64,000 bases of DNA from Solimonas sp040066175 (GCF_040066175.1 NZ_JBEAAM010000008.1:1-64000), one strand, 5' to 3'; positions 45,276-53,192 are shown, counted from the first letter of the stretch. The notes: generated by a model not told the origin, from the sequence alone. Program-made: numbers and translations.

Positions 45276-46282
45276 GCAATCGTCGTTTTCGAAAGTGCCC
45301 CGGACTCCTCGCGGACCAGCTTCGGGACGAGGTAACCCGGCAAGCGCGCCGCGAGCCCCTGCATCAGTGCGCAGGCCCTGTCCTCATCGACCTCGAAATG
45401 GGCCGTGCCCTGCACCCGGTCCAGCAGGTGCAGATAGTACGGGAGGATGCCACATTCCGACAGCCGTTCGGACAACTGTTGCAGAGTGGCGACGTCGTCG
45501 TTGATGCCGCGCAGCAACACGGACTGGTTCAGCAGTGTGAGCCCCAGCGCGCGCAGCGGCCTCAGCGCGGCGGCGACGCCGTGGTCCAGCTCGTGGGCGT
45601 GATTGACGTGCAGCACGATGACCTTCGCCAGGCGCCCCCGTCCCAGCCAGTCCAGCAGACGTTCGTCCACGCGCTCGGGCAGCACGACCGGCTGGCGCGT
45701 GTGCAGGCGCAGGCGGCGCAGGTGCGGGATGCGGTCGAGTGCATCGGCGAACTCGGCGAGCTTGTCGTCGGCCAGCGACAAAGGATCGCCGCCAGAGAGG
45801 ATCACTTCCGTGATCGAGGCGTCCGAGGCGATGGTGTGCAGCGCCTCGCGCCAGTGGTCGCGCGCGCCCAGATGCTCGTTGTACGGGAAGTGCCGACGGA
45901 AGCAGTAGCGGCAGTGCACGGCGCAGGCGCCGGTGGCGATCACGAGCACGCGGCCCCGGTACTTGTGTATCAGGCCGCCGCCGCGCGCCTTGCGCAGGTC
46001 GCCGACCGCGTCGATGCCGAACCCCGGCGCCGCGTCCGCCTCCTGCGGCCGCGGCCAGACCTGCAGGAACAGCGGATCGCGCGGGTCGCCCTTGCGCATG
46101 CGCTGCGCGTAGCCGCGCGGCACGCGCAGCGGGAAGTCGCGCACGCGCTCGAGCGCGAGCATGGGCAGTGACGCATCGAGATCGAGGAAACGCAGCAGTT
46201 CGTCCGGGCGCGTGAATGCTTCGCGCAGGGCGTGCTGCCACTGCGGGGCTTGTTGGCGGAGGGGCTGGGGGAGCGCTATCAT
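45251..46282 (-). CDS. epmB: EF-P lysine 2,3-aminomutase EpmB
   Basis: Radical-SAM, PLP-dependent enzyme that isomerises alpha-lysine to (R)-beta-lysine for EF-P modification. 343 residues (E. coli 342). Radical SAM cluster motif CAVHCRYCFRRHFPY, EVILSGGDPLSL, and a C-terminal DRVQGTAHFEV with PLP lysine region. I choose ATG 46282, which has AGGA eight bases upstream, over ATG 46291 whose upstream AGG abuts the codon. Divergent from efp; it overlaps fimX by 25 bases at its 3' end. Confidence 0.94.
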   Translation of the reverse strand: MIALPQPLRQQAPQWQHALREAFTRPDELLRFLDLDASLPMLALERVRDFPLRVPRGYAQRMRKGDPRDPLFLQVWPRPQEADAAPGFGIDAVGDLRKARGGGLIHKYRGRVLVIATGACAVHCRYCFRRHFPYNEHLGARDHWREALHTIASDASITEVILSGGDPLSLADDKLAEFADALDRIPHLRRLRLHTRQPVVLPERVDERLLDWLGRGRLAKVIVLHVNHAHELDHGVAAALRPLRALGLTLLNQSVLLRGINDDVATLQQLSERLSECGILPYYLHLLDRVQGTAHFEVDEDRACALMQGLAARLPGYLVPKLVREESGALSKTTIAWQPPRNI

Positions 46283-46303
46283 GACCGACATCCTGTCACA
46301 GAT

Positions 46304-46328
46304 CGGGGCCATTCATGGCCCCGTTTTT
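46304..46328 (+). repeat. Second copy of the CGGGGCCAT-NN-ATGGCCCCG hairpin, with T5 tract
   Basis: Perfect stem CGGGGCC / GGCCCCG around ATTCAT, followed on the plus strand by TTTTT (46324-46328). It lies in the divergent epmB/efp leader, 22 bases before the epmB ATG. It has the form of an intrinsic terminator facing efp, but no gene on that strand ends before it, so an attenuator, a protein site or a dispersed repeat are all possible. Confidence 0.55.
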
Positions 46329-46407
46329 CAATACCAGCACTAGTGAGCGTCCGGCCCGGGCCGTCAGCCGCCCGGGCCGCGACTTCCGCAACACGCAACG
46401 GGCATTT

Positions 46408-46977
46408 ATGGCAACTGTCAGCACCAACGAAATGAAGGCCGGTACCAAGCTCCTGATCGACGGAGATCCGTACTCGGTGATCGACAACGAATATCGCAAG
46501 CCGGGCAAGGGCCAGGCGACCAACACGCTGAAGATCCGCAACCTCAAGACGGGGCGCGTGCTGGAGCGCACGCTCAAGTCCGGCGACACGCTGGAAGTCG
46601 CCGACGTCGAGGACAAGGACATGCAGTACCTGTACAACGACGGCGAGTTCTGGACTTTCATGGACCCGAAGTCCTACGAACAGGTGCAGGCGGGCAAGGA
46701 GGCCATGGCCGATGCCGCGCAGTGGCTCAAGGGCGAGGAAACCGTCCGCGTGACCTTCTGGAACGAAGTGCCGCTGGTGGTGTACGCGCCGAACACGGTG
46801 GAGCTGACCATCGTCGAGACCGACCCGGGGCTCAAGGGCGATACCGCCACCGGTGGCAGCAAGCCGGCCAAGCTGGAGACCGGCGCGGTCGTCAAGGTGC
46901 CGCTGTTCATCCAGCAGGGCGAGAAGATCAAGGTGGACACGCGGACCGGCGAATATCTGGCGCGTGCCGGGAAGTAG
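46408..46977 (+). CDS. efp: Elongation factor P
   Basis: Relieves ribosome stalling at polyproline stretches by binding next to the P-site tRNA. 189 residues (E. coli 188), three beta-barrel domains; the modification site is Lys34 in YRKPGKGQA, as in EF-P proteins that receive (R)-beta-lysine. ATG at 46408 gives the family start ATVSTNEMKAGTKLLIDGDP; an upstream in-frame ATG (46315) falls in the hairpin leader and is rejected. epmA begins five bases after its stop. Confidence 0.97.
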   Translation: MATVSTNEMKAGTKLLIDGDPYSVIDNEYRKPGKGQATNTLKIRNLKTGRVLERTLKSGDTLEVADVEDKDMQYLYNDGEFWTFMDPKSYEQVQAGKEAMADAAQWLKGEETVRVTFWNEVPLVVYAPNTVELTIVETDPGLKGDTATGGSKPAKLETGAVVKVPLFIQQGEKIKVDTRTGEYLARAGK

Positions 46978-46979
46978 AT

Positions 46980-46998
46980 GACGTGAGGCGTGAGGCGC
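46980..46998 (+). repeat. 19-bp inverted repeat, left arm (epmA start region)
   Basis: GACGTGAGGCGTGAGGCGC, itself containing a tandem GTGAGGC unit. Its exact reverse complement is at 47163-47181. It spans the EpmA GTG start. Confidence 0.9.
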
Positions 46999-47972
46999 CG
47001 GACTGGCGTCCGTCCGCCAGTCTCGAAGTGCTGAAGCAACGGGCGGCGCTGTACGGCGCCGTCCGTTCCTTTTTTGCGGCGCGCGGCGTGCTCGAAGTCG
47101 AGACGCCGATCCTGTCACGTCACGCGACGGTCGATCGGCACATCGACAGCTTTGCGGTTTCAGCGCCTCACGCCTCACGTCTCGCGCCTGACGTCTTTCT
47201 GCACACCTCGCCCGAGTTCGCGATGAAGCGGCTGCTCGCTGCCGGCAGCGGACCGATCTGGCAGATCGCGCGCGTGTTCCGCGCGGACGAGCAGGGGCGC
47301 CATCATAATCCGGAATTCTCGATGCTGGAGTGGTACCGCCCTGGCTTCGATCACCACGACCTGATGGACGAAGTCGCCGAGCTGCTCGCCGCCTGCGGCG
47401 TCCCCGGCGGCTGCGGGCGGTTGAGCTATTGCGAGGCGTTCCAGCGGCACGCGGGCTTCGATCCGTTCACGGCCGACGCCGCCGACCTGCGCAGCCGTTT
47501 GCGTGCCCACGGCATCGACGAGCCGCTCGGCCTGACGCACGACGAGATCGGCGACCGGGACTTCTGGCTCGACCTGTGGATGTCGCGCGTCGTCGGCCCG
47601 CGTCTGGGCACGGACACGCCCGAGTTCATCTACGACTTCCCGGCCTCGCAGGCGGCGCTGGCGCGCGTGCGCAAAGACGATCCGCCGGTGGCCGAGCGTT
47701 TCGAGCTGTTCTGGACGGGCATCGAGCTGGCCAACGGCTTTCACGAGTTGACCGATGCGGCCGAGCAGGAACGGCGTTTCCGCGCCGACCAGGCGTGGCG
47801 GCGTGCGCGCGGCCGCGTCGCGCCGCCCTATGACGTCAATCTGATCGCGGCGCTCGCACACGGGATGCCGCCCTGCGCCGGCGTCGCTCTGGGGCTGGAC
47901 CGGCTGCTGATGCTCAGGCTCGGACTGGCCTGCGTCGCAGACACGCTGTCGTTCGCCGCCGACCGGGCGTGA
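46983..47972 (+). CDS. epmA: EF-P--(R)-beta-lysine ligase EpmA (GenX/PoxA)
   Basis: Class-II lysyl-tRNA-synthetase paralogue lacking the anticodon domain; it attaches (R)-beta-lysine to Lys34 of EF-P. 329 residues (E. coli 325). Motif 2 region FRADEQGRHHNPEFSMLEWY and motif 3 GVALGLDRLLML, with WTGIELANGFHELTD. The start is a GTG (46983) that lies in a repeat: the 19 bases 46980-46998 recur exactly inverted at 47163-47181 inside the gene, where they encode part of a surface loop (SAPHASRLAPDV) that is variable among homologues. Convergent with the TauE permease gene, with no gap. Confidence 0.93.
   Translation: MRREAPDWRPSASLEVLKQRAALYGAVRSFFAARGVLEVETPILSRHATVDRHIDSFAVSAPHASRLAPDVFLHTSPEFAMKRLLAAGSGPIWQIARVFRADEQGRHHNPEFSMLEWYRPGFDHHDLMDEVAELLAACGVPGGCGRLSYCEAFQRHAGFDPFTADAADLRSRLRAHGIDEPLGLTHDEIGDRDFWLDLWMSRVVGPRLGTDTPEFIYDFPASQAALARVRKDDPPVAERFELFWTGIELANGFHELTDAAEQERRFRADQAWRRARGRVAPPYDVNLIAALAHGMPPCAGVALGLDRLLMLRLGLACVADTLSFAADRA
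47163..47181 (-). repeat. 19-bp inverted repeat, right arm (inside epmA)
   Basis: GCGCCTCACGCCTCACGTC, the exact reverse complement of 46980-46998, followed by a related decayed unit GCGCCTGACGTC (within 47183-47196). The arm stays in frame and adds no stop codon to epmA. Confidence 0.9.
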
Positions 47973-48743
47973 TCATTGCCGCCCGATGTCCCAGGCGAAG
48001 CGCAGGATCAGCAGGCCGACGATGCCGATGAAGAGCCGTCGCACGAAGGCGCTGCCCTTGCGAATCGCCATGCGCGAACCGGTCAGGCCGCCGGCGAGGT
48101 TGAACACGGCCATCGGCACGGCGATCTCGTAGCGCACGTGGCCGTCCGAGGCGAAATAGCCCAGCGCCGCCAGATTGGTGACGACATTGACGAACTTCGC
48201 CGATGCCGACGCGGCGAGAAAACTGAAACCGAACAGGCCGACGAAGGCGAACACCAGGAAGCTGCCGGTGCCGGGCCCGAAGAAACCGTCGTAGAAGCCG
48301 ATCGCCGCGCCGGTGCCCAGGCCGATCCAGTGCTGCTGGCCGGGACTCAGACGCGGCGCATGCAGGGCCCCGAGATCCTTCTTCCACAGCGTGTAGGCGA
48401 GCACGACGACAAGCAGCGCGAGGATCAGCGGGCGGAACGCATCGGGTGGCATCCGTGCCGCGATGCGCGCGCCGAGAAAGCCGAACAGCAGCGCGCTGGC
48501 AGCGGTCGGCAGCGTCGCGCGCCATTCCATCGGTACGCGGCGCAGATACTGCAGCGTCGCCGAAGCCGTGCCCCAGACGCTGGCGAACTTGTTGGTGCCC
48601 AGCAGCGTGGCCGGCGCCAGCTCCGGCAGCAGCACGAACAGCGCCGGGATCTGGATCAGGCCGCCGCCGCCGACTACCGCATCGACGAAGCCGGCGAGAA
48701 AGGCGAAGCCGCACAGCGCCAATAGCTCGAAGCCGGACTCCAA
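47973..48743 (-). CDS. TauE/SafE family sulfite/anion permease
   Basis: 256-residue membrane protein with about eight hydrophobic helices and the paired repeats of the TauE/SafE (DUF81) family: GFVDAVVGGGGLIQIPAL in the first half and IGFYDGFFGPGTGSFLVFAFV in the second, with LLGTNKFASVWGT. Family members export sulfite, sulfoacetate or other organosulfur anions; the substrate here is unknown and the gene is not next to the sulfur block. Confidence 0.92.
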   Translation of the reverse strand: MESGFELLALCGFAFLAGFVDAVVGGGGLIQIPALFVLLPELAPATLLGTNKFASVWGTASATLQYLRRVPMEWRATLPTAASALLFGFLGARIAARMPPDAFRPLILALLVVVLAYTLWKKDLGALHAPRLSPGQQHWIGLGTGAAIGFYDGFFGPGTGSFLVFAFVGLFGFSFLAASASAKFVNVVTNLAALGYFASDGHVRYEIAVPMAVFNLAGGLTGSRMAIRKGSAFVRRLFIGIVGLLILRFAWDIGRQ

Positions 48744-48750
48744 GACCGCT

Positions 48751-49086
48751 CTACAGGATCTTGCTGACGCTGGCCGGGATCTCGAAGCGGCGGCCGTCGA
48801 GGACGCGGTTGAGCAGCAACGTGATCCACTGGCGCGTCGTCGTCAGCTTGCGGATGACGATGAACACCTTGCCGTTTTCCTGCAGGATCTCGTAGCGCTC
48901 GACCGTGACCGTGATCGGCTCGCGTTCGCCGCGCATCAGCACGTGCGCGACGATGCGGCCTTGCGCGGTATCGACGGTGCAGTCGCGCACATCACCGTAC
49001 TCGCCGAATTTTTCGTTGAAGAAGGTCTTGAGTCCGACGCCGAGGGCGCCGTCCTTCACTGCCTTGCCGAGCCGACCGATGATCAT
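48751..49086 (-). CDS. Conserved small protein of unknown function
   Basis: 111 residues, no family recognised. Begins MIIGRLGKAVKDGALGVGLK, then a mixed alpha/beta region (CTVDTAQGRIVAHVLMRGER, PITVTVERYEILQENGKVF) and a hydrophobic amphipathic tail (QWITLLLNRVLDGRRFEIP). No signal peptide. The beta-rich middle with a terminal amphipathic helix is compatible with a peripheral membrane or lipid-binding protein, which is a guess. It starts 9 bp after phoH ends and ends 7 bp before tauE, so the three form one minus-strand unit. Confidence 0.7.
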   Translation of the reverse strand: MIIGRLGKAVKDGALGVGLKTFFNEKFGEYGDVRDCTVDTAQGRIVAHVLMRGEREPITVTVERYEILQENGKVFIVIRKLTTTRQWITLLLNRVLDGRRFEIPASVSKIL

Positions 49087-49095
49087 GCGCGCACT

Positions 49096-50526
49096 CTACA
49101 GAATATCCGAGGCGTGGGCGGCCAGGCGCGACCGTTCGCCGCGCGCCAGCGTCACGTGCCCGCCGTGCGGCCAGCCCTGGAAGCGGTCCACGACGTAGGT
49201 CAGGCCCGAGGTCGTCTCCGTGAGGTAGGGCGTGTCGATCTGGCTCAGGTTGCCCATGCAGATCATCTTCGAGCCGGGGCCGGCGCGCGTGATCAGCGTC
49301 TTCATCTGCTTGGCGGTCAGGTTCTGCGCCTCGTCGATGATGATGAAGCGGTTGAGGAAGGTGCGGCCGCGCATGAAGTTGAGCGAGCGGATCTTGATGC
49401 GCTTGGCGAGCAGGTCGTTGGTCGCCGCCCGCTCCCAGTCGCCGGCATTGCTGGTCTGCGTCAGCACTTCGAGATTGTCCATCAGCGCGCCCATCCACGG
49501 CGTCATCTTTTCCTCCTCGGTGCCGGGCAGGAAGCCGATGTCCTCGCCGACCGGCACCGTCACGCGCGTCATGATGATCTCGCGGTAGCGTTGCTCGTCC
49601 ATCGTCTGCGCCAGCCCGGACGCCAGCGTCAGCAGCGTCTTGCCTGTTCCGGCGGTGCCGAGCAGCGTGACGAAGTCGATCTCCGGGTCGAGCAGCAGGT
49701 TGAGCGCGAAGTTCTGCTCGCGGTTCTTGGCGTGGATGCCCCAGACGCTGCTCTTGCCGTGGCGGTAGTCGCGGATCACGCGCAGTTCGGCGGTGTTGTT
49801 CTCGATCTTGCTGACGACCAGCTCCAGGCCGCGCTCGGTGTCGTCGGGGATGTAGAGGAACTGGTTGACGTGCCAGTCCTTCACCAGCGGCCCCTTGATG
49901 CGGTAGGCGGCGCGGCCGCGGCCGTCCTGCCAGCTCTCCATCTTGTCGCCGTGTGTGGACCAGAAGTTCGCCGGCAGCTCCTTGTACCCGCTGTACAGCA
50001 GGTCGAGGTCGTCGAGGACCTGATCGTTGTGGTAGTCCTCGGTGTGCACGCCGATCACGGCGGCCTTGATGCGCAGGTTGATGTCCTTGCTGACCAGCGT
50101 GACCTGGCGCGTCGGATGCTTGGTCTGCAACTCCAGCGCGTTGACCAGGATGCTGTTGTCCGGCTTGTTGCCGGGAATCAGGCCGGGCAGGGAGGTGTCG
50201 GGCGGGCGCGTCTGGAAGAACAGATGGCCGCTCGACGGCTTTCCGCCGCGGCCGCGGCCCGTGCCGTGGCCGTTGCCGCCGCGCACGCGCGGCAGGGGCA
50301 GGCCGTTCTCGATCTGCGCGTGGTTGCGCCCGTGCATCAGCTCGTCGAGAAAGCGGCTGACCTGGCGCGCGTTGCGTGCGACTTCGCTGGTGCCCTTCTT
50401 CGAGGCATCGAGTTCCTCGAGCACCACCATCGGGATGAAGAGATCGTGTTCTTCGAAGCGGTAGAGGCTGGTCGGATCGTGTAGCAGAACGTTCGTGTCG
50501 AGCACGAAGATCTTGCGCTTGCTCAT
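49096..50526 (-). CDS. PhoH-family ATPase with N-terminal PIN domain (YlaK-type)
   Basis: 476 residues. An N-terminal PIN domain (FVLDTNVLLHDPTSL, VVLEELDASKKG, VTLVSKDINLRIKA) is fused to a PhoH-type P-loop ATPase with Walker A LGTAGTGKTLLTLA and Walker B FIIIDEAQNLT plus the GFLPGTEEEKM signature. PhoH2-type PIN-ATPases act on RNA as ATP-driven nucleases; that is known for actinobacterial members and inferred here. A Gly/Arg-rich stretch (RGGNGHGTGRGRGGK, about residue 83) in the PIN domain could bind RNA. Start at ATG 50526; the larger frame upstream is not conserved. Confidence 0.92.
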   Translation of the reverse strand: MSKRKIFVLDTNVLLHDPTSLYRFEEHDLFIPMVVLEELDASKKGTSEVARNARQVSRFLDELMHGRNHAQIENGLPLPRVRGGNGHGTGRGRGGKPSSGHLFFQTRPPDTSLPGLIPGNKPDNSILVNALELQTKHPTRQVTLVSKDINLRIKAAVIGVHTEDYHNDQVLDDLDLLYSGYKELPANFWSTHGDKMESWQDGRGRAAYRIKGPLVKDWHVNQFLYIPDDTERGLELVVSKIENNTAELRVIRDYRHGKSSVWGIHAKNREQNFALNLLLDPEIDFVTLLGTAGTGKTLLTLASGLAQTMDEQRYREIIMTRVTVPVGEDIGFLPGTEEEKMTPWMGALMDNLEVLTQTSNAGDWERAATNDLLAKRIKIRSLNFMRGRTFLNRFIIIDEAQNLTAKQMKTLITRAGPGSKMICMGNLSQIDTPYLTETTSGLTYVVDRFQGWPHGGHVTLARGERSRLAAHASDIL

Positions 50527-50803
50527 GAGCGGATCGAGTCCCCGGGTGCACCGCGTGTCGCGGCGCGCCGTTGGAGTGGGCAGGAACGACGGCCGCCACC
50601 CGCTGCGGGGATGTCCATCAAGCGTGGCGTGCTGTCGCGGAAGGTAGGAATGGTCGTCTGCGCTGCGGATGATGCCGGTCCGCTTCGGCGAACCGTGCCA
50701 AGGCAATCTAGACCATCATCCTGCCGCCGAGGAAGACTCCCGCGGAATCCGGAATCGCGCTATGGTTTCGATCCGCGCACCAATCGCGGCGGCCTCGGCG
50801 CCA
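50527..50803. other. Non-coding gap between bcp and phoH
   Basis: 277 bases downstream of bcp and upstream of phoH, on the strand used by both. No conserved open frame, clear hairpin terminator or repeat was seen; the phoH promoter should lie here. Confidence 0.5.
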
Positions 50804-51268
50804 TCACAGCGCACGGACGGCGTCGAGCACGGCCTGGGCGTGACCCTTGACCTTCACGCCGCGCCAGACCTGCCGCAGCCTGCCCTTCGCGTCGAACAGG
50901 AACGTGCTGCGGTCCACGCCCAGATACTTTTTCCCGTACAGGCTTTTCTCGCGGATCACGTCGAACACCGAGCAGGCCTTCTCGTCGGTGTCGGACAGCA
51001 GCGGGAACGGGAACTCGAACTTCGCGGCGAAATTCTCGTGCGAGCGCAGGCTGTCGCGCGACACGCCGAGCACCACGGCGCCGGCCCTGACGAACTCCGC
51101 GTGCAGGTCGCGGAAGTCCTGTCCTTCCTGCGTGCAGCCGGGCGTGTTGTCCTTGGGATAGAAGTAGATCACCAGCGCCTTGCCCTTGAACGAGGTCAGG
51201 CGGAGGTTCCGGCCGCCGGTGGCCGGGAGGTCGAGATCCGGGAGCGGGTCGCCGATCTGGAGCGTCAT
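50804..51268 (-). CDS. bcp: Thioredoxin-dependent peroxiredoxin Bcp (PrxQ)
   Basis: Reduces hydrogen and organic peroxides. 154 residues (E. coli Bcp 156). Peroxidatic Cys45 in NTPGCTQEG. The resolving Cys found at position 50 in E. coli Bcp is a Gln here, so it may use Cys99 (DEKACSVFDV) or behave as a 1-Cys enzyme. Seventy bases separate it from gcvR. The 277 bases upstream of phoH and downstream of this gene hold no gene I can support. Confidence 0.94.
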   Translation of the reverse strand: MTLQIGDPLPDLDLPATGGRNLRLTSFKGKALVIYFYPKDNTPGCTQEGQDFRDLHAEFVRAGAVVLGVSRDSLRSHENFAAKFEFPFPLLSDTDEKACSVFDVIREKSLYGKKYLGVDRSTFLFDAKGRLRQVWRGVKVKGHAQAVLDAVRAL

Positions 51269-51338
51269 TGCGGGAGTCCTGTGTCAGCCGAGCGTGCGCT
51301 GCCTTACGCGGATGCCGGGCCGATGGATGCGGCAGCGG

Positions 51339-51878
51339 TCAGGTCTTGATCGGATCGAGCATGCCGTCGGCGTTGAGGTCGTCGCACAGGTCCATGAAGG
51401 ACTCGCGCAGAGCCTGCGGATGCTGGTTGACCGGCACGTGCAACACCATCTGCACGCTGGCCATTTCGGCGCCGGTGTAGGTCGATTGGTACTTCTGCGT
51501 CGAGATCTCGACGACGATGACGTCCTGATGCTGGAAAAACTCCAGGATGTTGACCAGCAGGTTGGAGTCCTGCGGCGCGACGACCTCGGCGGCGTAGGGG
51601 CGATACTCGGGATTGACCGGGCGCGGATCGCAGCGCTCGAATCGCACCTGCAGTTCGAGCTTCTCGGCGATGCCGGGCAGCGCAGTTTCGAGCCGGCCAA
51701 GCGTACTCCAGTTGCCCGACACGAGCAGGTTCGCCGTCAGGCGGTCACCGATCTGCGCGATGCGGCAATCCTCGACCTCGCCGCCACGCTCGCGGATCGC
51801 CTTGAACAGTTCGAGCGGAACGTTGCCCTTGGGCTTGCCGATGGCGGAAACGGTGAGCAGGGAATCGGTCTGTGCCAT
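51339..51878 (-). CDS. gcvR: Glycine cleavage system transcriptional repressor GcvR-like (ACT domains)
   Basis: 179 residues made of two ACT domains (LLTVSAIGKPKGNVPLELF and EVVAPQDSNLLVNILEFF), the architecture of GcvR, which binds GcvA in E. coli and counteracts its activation of the gcv operon. Divergent from dapA, as in E. coli and many gammaproteobacteria. No gcvA or gcv genes are in the window; the regulatory role is inferred from family and synteny. Confidence 0.88.
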   Translation of the reverse strand: MAQTDSLLTVSAIGKPKGNVPLELFKAIRERGGEVEDCRIAQIGDRLTANLLVSGNWSTLGRLETALPGIAEKLELQVRFERCDPRPVNPEYRPYAAEVVAPQDSNLLVNILEFFQHQDVIVVEISTQKYQSTYTGAEMASVQMVLHVPVNQHPQALRESFMDLCDDLNADGMLDPIKT

Positions 51879-51906
51879 GGTGCCAGCTGAAAAGATCAGA
51901 CCTAAG

Positions 51907-51935
51907 TTTAATCGATTCGGGCCGACCGCTATACT
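51907..51935 (+). promoter_or_regulatory. Candidate dapA promoter
   Basis: TTTAAT (51907-51912) and TATACT (51930-51935) separated by 17 bp, 39 bp before the dapA ATG. Reasonable sigma70 boxes in the divergent gcvR/dapA gap; not otherwise supported. Confidence 0.5.
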
Positions 51936-51973
51936 TCACGCCCATTTTTTGCGGCGCTCCGCGCGCGATCCCC

Positions 51974-52852
51974 ATGATCAAGGGCAGCATCGTTGCCATC
52001 GTCACGCCGATGTTTCCGGACGGGGCGGTGGACTGGAACAGTCTCGCCGGACTGGTCGAATGGCATATCGCCGAAGGCACCGACGCGATCGTCGCGGTCG
52101 GCACCACCGGTGAGTCGGCGACGCTTGATTTCGACGAGCACATCGAGGTGATTCGCCGCGTCGTCGGTTATGCGAAGAAGCGAGTGCCGGTCATCGCCGG
52201 CACCGGCTCGAATTCCACGGCCGAGGCGATCGCGCAGACGCGCGCCGCCAAGGACGTCGGTGCCGATGCGGCGCTGCTGGTGACGCCGTACTACAACAAG
52301 CCGCCGCAGGAAGGTCTTTACCGCCATTACAAGGCGGTTGCCGAGGCGGTCGATCTGCCGCAGATCCTCTACAACGTGCCCGGCCGCACCGGCTGCGACA
52401 TGCTGCCGGCCACCGTCGCCCGCCTGGCCCGGATTCCGAACATCGTCGGGCTCAAGGAAGCCAAGGGCGAGCTGTCGCGCATCCGGGAACTGCTGGCGCT
52501 CGAGCTCGGCGCGCACTTCGCGATCTATTCCGGCGACGACGCCACCGCCTGCGAGTCGATCCTCGCCGGTTGCCAGGGCGATATCTCGGTGACCGCCAAC
52601 GTCGCGCCGCGCAAGATGCACCGCCTGTGCGCCGCCGCGCTGGCCGGCGACCGTGCCGGCGCGCTCGCCCTGGATGCGGAACTCCGCGCCCTGCACAAGG
52701 ATCTGTTCGTGGAACCCAATCCCATTCCCGTCAAGTGGGCTCTCGCCGAAATGAAGAAGATCCAGAACGGCCTGCGGTTGCCGCTCGTTCCCCTCGATCC
52801 GTCCCACCACGAGGTCGTGCGCGCCGCTCTGCGCGCCGCCGGAGCGCTGTGA
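51974..52852 (+). CDS. dapA: 4-hydroxy-tetrahydrodipicolinate synthase
   Basis: Condenses pyruvate and aspartate semialdehyde, the first committed step to lysine and diaminopimelate. 292 residues, same size as E. coli DapA. Schiff-base Lys161 in VGLKEAKG, Tyr133 in LYNVPGRTG, and TTGESATLDFDEH. ATG 51974 is the family start. Its TGA shares one base with the ATG of the following lipoprotein. Confidence 0.97.
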   Translation: MIKGSIVAIVTPMFPDGAVDWNSLAGLVEWHIAEGTDAIVAVGTTGESATLDFDEHIEVIRRVVGYAKKRVPVIAGTGSNSTAEAIAQTRAAKDVGADAALLVTPYYNKPPQEGLYRHYKAVAEAVDLPQILYNVPGRTGCDMLPATVARLARIPNIVGLKEAKGELSRIRELLALELGAHFAIYSGDDATACESILAGCQGDISVTANVAPRKMHRLCAAALAGDRAGALALDAELRALHKDLFVEPNPIPVKWALAEMKKIQNGLRLPLVPLDPSHHEVVRAALRAAGAL

Positions 52853-53181
52853 TGAGACCACCCCTGACTGCCCTGGCCGCCGCGGTCCTGCTCACGGCCT
52901 GTGGGGGTGTCAGTCGCCACTGCGTCGGCGAGTTCGAGTACCAGCGCGCGCAGACCCTGCCGGTTCCGGCGCAGGTGGACGGGCTCGCCGTGCGCGATTC
53001 GCCGTCGGCGCTGCAGATCCCGCCGCCGCCCGCGCATCCGGTGCCCTTCGCACGCGAGGTCGAAGACCCGAAGAAGCCCGGCAAGATGCGCACTGAATGC
53101 CTCGACGTGCCGCCGCCGCTGAACCTCAAGGCCGAACCGCCGGCCCCGGACGCCGCCAAGCCCGCGCCCGACCAGTCCTGA
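52852..53181 (+). CDS. Small lipoprotein of unknown function in the bamC position
   Basis: 109 residues with a lipoprotein signal ending LLTACGG (Cys17), then a Pro-rich low-complexity chain (LQIPPPPAHPVPF, VPPPLNLKAEPPAPD) with no folded domain evident and two later Cys (C24-region and ECLDV). In many gammaproteobacteria the gene directly after dapA is bamC/nlpB, an outer-membrane assembly lipoprotein; this protein is much shorter than BamC (about 340) and shows no sequence match I can see. The start codon overlaps the dapA stop (TGATG). Confidence 0.75.
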   Translation: MRPPLTALAAAVLLTACGGVSRHCVGEFEYQRAQTLPVPAQVDGLAVRDSPSALQIPPPPAHPVPFAREVEDPKKPGKMRTECLDVPPPLNLKAEPPAPDAAKPAPDQS

Positions 53182-53192
53182 AGCGCAACCGG

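Noticed and set aside
46315..46407. Longer EF-P start at ATG 46315
   Set aside because: The extra residues come from the GGGGCCAT hairpin leader and are not part of the EF-P family N-terminus.
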